DNA of 64,000 bases from the NCBI RefSeq assembly GCF_001720465.1, contig NZ_CP017113.1, forward strand, positions 2,046,001 through 2,110,000, given 5' to 3'. A program made the position numbers and the translations under genes. The number at the start of each line of letters is the position of its first letter. Within the stretch, counting starts at the first letter, position 1. Positions 59,402 through 64,000 of this stretch are shown here, piece by piece. The notes beneath the pieces were generated by a model. The model ran no database searches. It was not told the origin of the DNA and saw only the letters and a list, made by a program, of their open reading frames with translations. The stretch comes from Porphyrobacter sp. LM 6. GTDB taxonomy: Bacteria; Pseudomonadota; Alphaproteobacteria; Sphingomonadales; Sphingomonadaceae.

Positions 59402-62068
59402 ATGGCAACGCGCATGCTTATCGATGCGCGCCACCCGGAAGAAACCCGGGTGGCGGTTCTGCAAGGCAACCGGATTGAGGAATTCGATTTCGAATCTGCC
59501 GAACACAAGCAGATCAAAGGCAATATCTATCTCGCCAAGGTAACCCGGGTCGAACCCTCGCTGCAGGCGGCTTTCGTCGACTTTGGCGGCAATCGTCACG
59601 GCTTCCTCGCCTTCAGCGAAATCCATCCTGATTATTACCAGATCCCGAAGGCGGATCGCGACGCGCTGCTGGCCGAAGAGGCCGAAGCTGCCGAGGAAGA
59701 AGAGCGTCTGCGCGCCGAGGAAGAGGCCGAAGGCATCTCGCCCGGTTCGGAATACGACGCCGAGGACGACAGCGGCGAAGCGCTCGCCGAAGACTTCGCT
59801 GAAAACGGCGTCGAGGAAATCGACACCTCCGACAAGGACGATGTCGCCACCATCGAAGGCGGTGCATCGGACGACGACGAAAGCGCCGAAGACGAGAACG
59901 GCGAAGATGACGCCGGCGAAGAAACTGGCGAGGAAAATGGTCAGGAGCGCGGTCGCCGCGGCCGTGGCCGTCGCCGTCAGGGCAAGGGCGGAGACAGCGC
60001 CAAGGGCCGCAGCCGTGCCAAGCAGGTCGACGAAGTCCGCGCCAAGCGGCTCGAACTGCGTCGCCGTTACAAGATCCAGGACGTGATCCAGCGCCGACAG
60101 GTGCTGCTGGTGCAGGTCGTCAAGGAAGAGCGCGGCAACAAGGGCGCGGCGCTGACCACCTATCTCAGCCTCGCGGGCCGTTACACCGTGCTGATGCCCA
60201 ACTCGTCGCACGGCGGCGGGATCAGCCGCAAGATAAGCTCGACCAGCGATCGCAAGCGGTTGAAGGACATGGTCTCGGACCTCAAGCTCCCCAAGAGCAT
60301 GGGTCTCATCGTCCGCACCGCGGGCATGAGCCGCACCAAGCCCGAGATCAAGCGCGACTTCGATTACCTCGCTCGCGTATGGGACGAGATCCGCGAGAAG
60401 ACCCTCGCTTCGGTCGCGCCCGCGCTGATCCATTCGGACAGCGACCTGATCAAGCGCGCAATCCGCGACATCTACAACAAGGAAATCGAGGAAGTCGTCG
60501 TCGAAGGTGCGGAAGGCTATGCCTCGGCCAAGGCCTTCATGAAGCTCCTCATGCCCAGCCACGCCCGGCGGGTGAAGGCCTATTCCGATCCGGTGCCGCT
60601 GTTCCAGCGCTATGGGGCGGAAGACCAGCTGCGCGCGATGTATGATCCGATGGTGCAGCTCAAGAGCGGCGGGTACCTGATCATCAACCCGACCGAAGCG
60701 CTGGTGTCGATCGACATCAACTCCGGCCGTTCGACCAAGGAGCACGGGATCGAGGCGACCGCGCTTCACACCAACCTTGAAGCGGCACGGGAAATCGCCC
60801 GCCAGCTGCGCCTGCGCGACATGGCCGGCCTCGTCGTCATCGACTTCATCGACATGGAGTATTCCTCCAACGTCCGTAAGGTCGAAAAGGCGATGAAGGA
60901 CGCGCTCAAGAACGATCGCGCGCGCATCCAGGTGGGCCGCATCTCGAGCTTCGGGCTGATGGAAATGAGCCGCCAGCGCCTGCGCACCGGCGTGCTTGAA
61001 GCCACCACCCGCGCCTGTCCGCATTGCGATGGCACCGGCCTTGTCCGCACCGCCTCGTCGGCGGGCCTGTCGGCGCTGCGTCTGATCGAGGACGAAGCGG
61101 CCAAGGGCAAGGGCACGCAGATCCGTCTGGCGGCGAGCACCGAAGCGGCGATTTATCTCCTCAACGAGAAGCGCGCCGATCTGGTCGAGATCGAGCACCG
61201 TTACGGCGTCAGCGTAGAAGTCGTGCCGGAAGGCGAGGACGAAGGCGCCAAGATGAGCGTGTCGAGCTCCGGCCCGCGTCCCGCGCAAGCTCCGAAGTTC
61301 GATCCGATCATCGACGAAGAAGACGACGATGATCTGCCCGAGGAAGAGGACGATTTCGCCGAGGAAGAGGCTGAAGAGCGCGAACCGCGTCAGCCGCACC
61401 GCGAACGGCCCGAGGGTGATGATGAAGGCGGCCGCAAGAAGAAGCGCCGGCGTCGGCGTGGTGGTCGCAACCGCAACCGCGGCGACCGCGAGGACGGCGG
61501 CGAAGGTGCAGCCGGTGATGCGGACGATAGCGATGCCGATGGCGAGGACGGCGGCGAGTCGCAGTCCGAGCGTCAGAACGCGAGCGAAGACGGCGAAGGC
61601 CGCCCCAAGAAGCGCCGTCGGCGCGGGGGTCGCGGTCGCAAGCGTCGTGACGCCGATGGCAACATGATCGAGGGCGACGCGCAGGATAACGACGCGGATG
61701 CTGGCGAGAGCGACAGCGAAACGGGCGAGGCAGAAGCCGAGACCGCGACGCCTGTGGCCGAAGCCGAAGCGGCCGAAGAAGCGCCTGCCGAAAAGCCCAA
61801 GCGCAAGCGGGCTCCGCGCAAGCCCAAGGTCGTCGAAGCCGAGGCCGAAGCTGCTCCGGTGGAAGAAGCCCCGGCCCCCGCCGAGGATACTCCCGCCGCT
61901 GACGAGAAGCCCAAGCGCAAGCGGGCTCCGCGCAAGGCCAAGGCAGCCGATCCCGCTCCGGCAGAAACCGCCGAAGTCAGTGCAGCTCCCCCGGCGGAAC
62001 CTGCGGCAGAAGACGATGGCGACGGCAAGCCGCGCCGCGGCTGGTGGCAGCGCACTTTCGGCGAATAA
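59402..62068 (+). CDS. rne: ribonuclease E/G
   Basis: 888 aa endoribonuclease that starts mRNA decay. The S1 RNA-binding region (LAKVTRVEPSLQAAFVDFGG) is interrupted at about residues 85-205 by a very acidic then Arg-rich insertion; the catalytic core follows with SIDINSGRS and VVIDFIDM, and the zinc-link CPHCDGTG. After residue about 620 the chain is disordered: acidic runs, Arg-rich blocks (KKKRRRRRGGRNRNRG) and twice KPKRKRAPRK. This tail would act as the degradosome scaffold. The ATG at 59402 starts the standard N-terminus TRMLIDARHPEETR. Terminator at 62095. Confidence 0.95.
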   Translation: MATRMLIDARHPEETRVAVLQGNRIEEFDFESAEHKQIKGNIYLAKVTRVEPSLQAAFVDFGGNRHGFLAFSEIHPDYYQIPKADRDALLAEEAEAAEEEERLRAEEEAEGISPGSEYDAEDDSGEALAEDFAENGVEEIDTSDKDDVATIEGGASDDDESAEDENGEDDAGEETGEENGQERGRRGRGRRRQGKGGDSAKGRSRAKQVDEVRAKRLELRRRYKIQDVIQRRQVLLVQVVKEERGNKGAALTTYLSLAGRYTVLMPNSSHGGGISRKISSTSDRKRLKDMVSDLKLPKSMGLIVRTAGMSRTKPEIKRDFDYLARVWDEIREKTLASVAPALIHSDSDLIKRAIRDIYNKEIEEVVVEGAEGYASAKAFMKLLMPSHARRVKAYSDPVPLFQRYGAEDQLRAMYDPMVQLKSGGYLIINPTEALVSIDINSGRSTKEHGIEATALHTNLEAAREIARQLRLRDMAGLVVIDFIDMEYSSNVRKVEKAMKDALKNDRARIQVGRISSFGLMEMSRQRLRTGVLEATTRACPHCDGTGLVRTASSAGLSALRLIEDEAAKGKGTQIRLAASTEAAIYLLNEKRADLVEIEHRYGVSVEVVPEGEDEGAKMSVSSSGPRPAQAPKFDPIIDEEDDDDLPEEEDDFAEEEAEEREPRQPHRERPEGDDEGGRKKKRRRRRGGRNRNRGDREDGGEGAAGDADDSDADGEDGGESQSERQNASEDGEGRPKKRRRRGGRGRKRRDADGNMIEGDAQDNDADAGESDSETGEAEAETATPVAEAEAAEEAPAEKPKRKRAPRKPKVVEAEAEAAPVEEAPAPAEDTPAADEKPKRKRAPRKAKAADPAPAETAEVSAAPPAEPAAEDDGDGKPRRGWWQRTFGE
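61793..61936 (+). repeat. two identical 30-bp copies in the 3' part of rne
   Basis: Bases 61793-61822 and 61907-61936 are identical and encode the same basic peptide block (KPKRKRAPRK) 38 codons apart, in frame. This suggests that the basic tail grows by internal duplication. Confidence 0.85.
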
Positions 62069-62094
62069 TAAGCCGAAGGCCGATCACACAATCA

Positions 62095-62128
62095 GGGGCG
62101 GGAGCGGGCAACCTCTCCCGCCCCTTTT
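62095..62128 (+). terminator. intrinsic terminator after rne
   Basis: Perfect 10-bp stem (GGGGCGGGAG 62095-62104, CTCCCGCCCC 62115-62124) with a 10-base loop, followed by TTTT, 26 bp after the rne stop. It stands between rne and the convergent methyltransferase. Confidence 0.88.
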
Positions 62129-62131
62129 GCG

Positions 62132-62767
62132 TCAGGCTGCCGCCTTGCGGGCGATGCCCCACTCCATCCACCCGGCAAAGCGCGGGGTCTTGGGCGTATA
62201 CCCCTCGCCCAGCGTCTCGACCGCGAAGCCTGATCCCTGAAGGGCGCTGGCGATCGGACGGGTCAGGTGGCAGCCACCCGCAAGGCGTTTCCAGACCGGC
62301 TCGATCCGCTCCTGCCAGCGAAGCACGTCAGTATCGGGTGCGCGGCCGTGTTCGAGGAACAGCGCCTGCCCGCCGGGTCGCAGGATGCGGCGTAGCTCGC
62401 GCATGACCTGCACGGGATCCTCGACCGAACACAGGGTGAAGGTGCAGACCACGCAGTCGAAGCTGGCATCGCCAAAGGGGATTGCCTCGCCCTTCCCTTG
62501 CCTGAGATCCGCCGCCCAGCCCTTGGCCTGGGCCGCCGCGCGGGTGGCATCGAGCAGTCCTCCATGCGGGTCAATCCCGGCATATGAGGTGATCGCCGCA
62601 GGGTCATAGAACTCGTGGTTGATCCCGCCGCCGCAGCCCAGTTCGAACACATCGCCCCGCGCAAGCGGCACGACAGCGGCGCGGCGCTTCATCACCTGAC
62701 CTTGCGAGCACGCGCAGGTTATCAGGCGCGGCATCACATTCGCCTCGTACCAGGTCTTGAACCCCAT
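62132..62767 (-). CDS. class I SAM-dependent methyltransferase
   Basis: 211 aa cytoplasmic methyltransferase. SAM motif VFELGCGGGINHEFYD, acidic ribose-binding residue in YAGIDPHGG, motif II-like FDCVVCTFTLCSVEDP and LRPGGQALFLEHGR. The sequence pattern resembles UbiE/phospholipid-type methyltransferases; the substrate is not clear. Several Cys cluster near the N-terminus (ITCACSQG). It is divergent from the small membrane protein across 93 bp. Confidence 0.85.
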   Translation of the reverse strand: MGFKTWYEANVMPRLITCACSQGQVMKRRAAVVPLARGDVFELGCGGGINHEFYDPAAITSYAGIDPHGGLLDATRAAAQAKGWAADLRQGKGEAIPFGDASFDCVVCTFTLCSVEDPVQVMRELRRILRPGGQALFLEHGRAPDTDVLRWQERIEPVWKRLAGGCHLTRPIASALQGSGFAVETLGEGYTPKTPRFAGWMEWGIARKAAA

Positions 62768-62860
62768 CCCCGTTCTCCTCCGCTTGCCCTCTTTCCCCGA
62801 GGAACAATGCGTGGCACGTTATGCGGCAATTGCCAAACGGGCTGTGGGAGAGAGACCGTC

Positions 62861-63172
62861 ATGACAACCACCACGCGTTCAGGCTCAGGCACGGGCGCGC
62901 CCGGCAAGCCGGGCTTCCGGTTCCATTCCAAGCTGTGGATCGGCGCGGCCATGCTGCTGGCCTTCCCCGCGCTCGGCACCGTGATGGGGCGGGCCAACTG
63001 GGGACCCGAGGACTTCGTGGCGATGACAGCGCTGCTTGCCTTGCTGTGCGGAGCGATCGAAGCCGCCCTGCACTGGCTTGATGCCCCGCGCTGGCGGATC
63101 GGCATGATCATGCTGGCGGTGCTGATGTTCCTGACTGTCTGGGTGCACCTTGCTGTGGGGCTGTTCGACTAG
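62861..63172 (+). CDS. small inner-membrane protein, unknown function
   Basis: 103 aa: basic, Thr/Ser/Gly-rich N-terminus, then three membrane helices (about 25-42, 50-70, 78-100). The ATG at 62861 follows GGGAGAGAG. No signature I recognise. It overlaps the convergent SDR gene by 4 bp. A longer frame upstream is without homology. Confidence 0.7.
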   Translation: MTTTTRSGSGTGAPGKPGFRFHSKLWIGAAMLLAFPALGTVMGRANWGPEDFVAMTALLALLCGAIEAALHWLDAPRWRIGMIMLAVLMFLTVWVHLAVGLFD

Positions 63173-63924
63173 GACGGAACCTCCGCGCCGCGGAAGTCGA
63201 AGACGCGGCCAGATTGCTCCGGCGTGAGGCGCGCCAGCACACCGAGCAAATTCGAGGCAGCGTCTTCGGGTTTGGTCAGCTGGCCGTCGGGCAGGCCTGA
63301 CTGGAACGGCGCCGACAGCGCGCTATCGACCGTGCCCGGATGCAGACCGACAATCACGCTTTCCGGATGGGTGCGCGCCATTTCCAATGCGAAGTTGCGC
63401 AGCAGCATATTCAGCGCCGCCTTGGACGCGCGGTAGGAGTGCCACCCGCCCAGGCGGTTGTCAGAGATCGAGCCGACCCTAGCGCTGAGCGCCGCAAAGA
63501 TGAACGGCCGGCCGCGCGGCATGAGCGGCAGCATGTGCTTTGCGATCAGCGCCGGCCCAATGGTGTTGAGCGAGAACACCTCGCCCATCGTGGCCGGATC
63601 GAGCCGCTTGTAGGTCCGCTCCGGCCCGGTGCTATCTGCGAGCGTGAGCACACCTGTCGCCACGATCACCCATTCGGGCGGATCGGCTCGCATCGCTTCA
63701 GCCGCACTGGCAATGCTCTCTTCATCGGTAAGATCGAAGGCGAAAGGCACAAGTCCTGCCATGTCAGGTCCCTCAACCCGACGTGAACCGGCGTGGACCA
63801 CCTCTGTCCCGCCCGCGAGCAACGCCGTGCACAGCGCCGCGCCGATCCCGCCGCTGGCGCCGAACACCGCCGCGCGGCGAGGCCAGCGCACTGGCATTTC
63901 CGATACTTGTTCTGCCTGTTCCAT
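63169..63924 (-). CDS. short-chain dehydrogenase/reductase (SDR)
   Basis: 251 aa NAD(P)-dependent oxidoreductase. Cofactor motif GASGGIG at about residues 22-28, structural Asn in NTIGP, catalytic Ser in ALSARVGSIS and Tyr-Lys in YRASKAALNM. The pattern resembles CsgA-type SDRs. A second Met (residue 10) could start the protein. The last 76 bases of the window, upstream of this gene, hold no feature I can support. Confidence 0.88.
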   Translation of the reverse strand: MEQAEQVSEMPVRWPRRAAVFGASGGIGAALCTALLAGGTEVVHAGSRRVEGPDMAGLVPFAFDLTDEESIASAAEAMRADPPEWVIVATGVLTLADSTGPERTYKRLDPATMGEVFSLNTIGPALIAKHMLPLMPRGRPFIFAALSARVGSISDNRLGGWHSYRASKAALNMLLRNFALEMARTHPESVIVGLHPGTVDSALSAPFQSGLPDGQLTKPEDAASNLLGVLARLTPEQSGRVFDFRGAEVPS

Positions 63925-64000
63925 TGCTGCTCAAAGCGCACCGCAACCCGCTTGGTTCCGGCACGTGAGGCGCATTCAACCTCTGTGCAAAACCGCGCAA

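Overview
The window reads as a chromosomal segment of a GC-rich alphaproteobacterium, most likely Sphingomonadales and probably Erythrobacteraceae-like. This is an inference. It rests on the trpE-trpG-trpD-trpC-moaC-moeA-lexA-comEC-gltX-gltA order, the nuo operon running into birA-coaX-rnj, an alphaproteobacterial GTTC-N7-GTTC operator before lexA, and a TipN-like coiled-coil protein. I saw no rRNA, tRNA, insertion sequence, prophage or CRISPR array. Coding density is high and most genes sit in tightly coupled operons with ATGA or TGATG junctions.

Layout. 1-1.04 kb: start of a carbon-nitrogen hydrolase and grxC on the minus strand, diverging from a small heat-shock gene. The heat-shock leader has a heat-shock-type promoter and a hairpin that looks like a ROSE RNA thermometer. 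1.4-4.4 kb: tpiA-secG-pyrG (minus). 4.7-13 kb: ppiD-type chaperone, then trpE, a phosphodiester-glycosidase lipoprotein, trpG, trpD, trpC, moaC and a frameshifted moeA. 13-19.5 kb: lexA with its operator, an 11-bp G/C tandem repeat, comEC (minus), gltX, gltA and a small membrane protein.

19.5-26.1 kb: the least ordinary region. Four minus-strand genes encode an Hpt-like protein, a nucleotidyltransferase-like membrane protein, an alpha-helical protein and a soluble histidine-kinase-like protein. They diverge from a TipN-like polarity protein. Both the kinase-like and Hpt-like proteins lack the phospho-accepting histidine (Pro and Met instead). Two CtrA-like sites (TTAA-N7-TTNN) lie in the intergenic gaps. 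I propose this as a candidate pseudo-phosphorelay linked to cell polarity.

26.1-45 kb: DUF1467, RNase J, coaX, birA and a complete 14-subunit complex I operon (nuoA-N), all minus. Four extra small genes are spliced into the nuo operon: 78 aa between nuoD and nuoE, 47 and 58 aa between nuoE and nuoF, and an exported 137-aa protein between nuoH and nuoI. 45-64 kb: a beta-propeller exported protein, coniferyl-aldehyde-type dehydrogenase, thiolase, SH3 protein, 2-hydroxyacid dehydrogenase, alpha/beta hydrolase, nitronate monooxygenase-like protein, lipoprotein methyltransferase, prfB, exported peroxiredoxin, PBP1a, cell-wall amidase, RNase E, a second methyltransferase, a small membrane protein and an SDR oxidoreductase.

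Most genes are housekeeping: tryptophan and molybdenum-cofactor synthesis, respiration, RNA turnover, cell-wall synthesis and SOS control. Function calls come from motifs recognised by eye; no database search was run.
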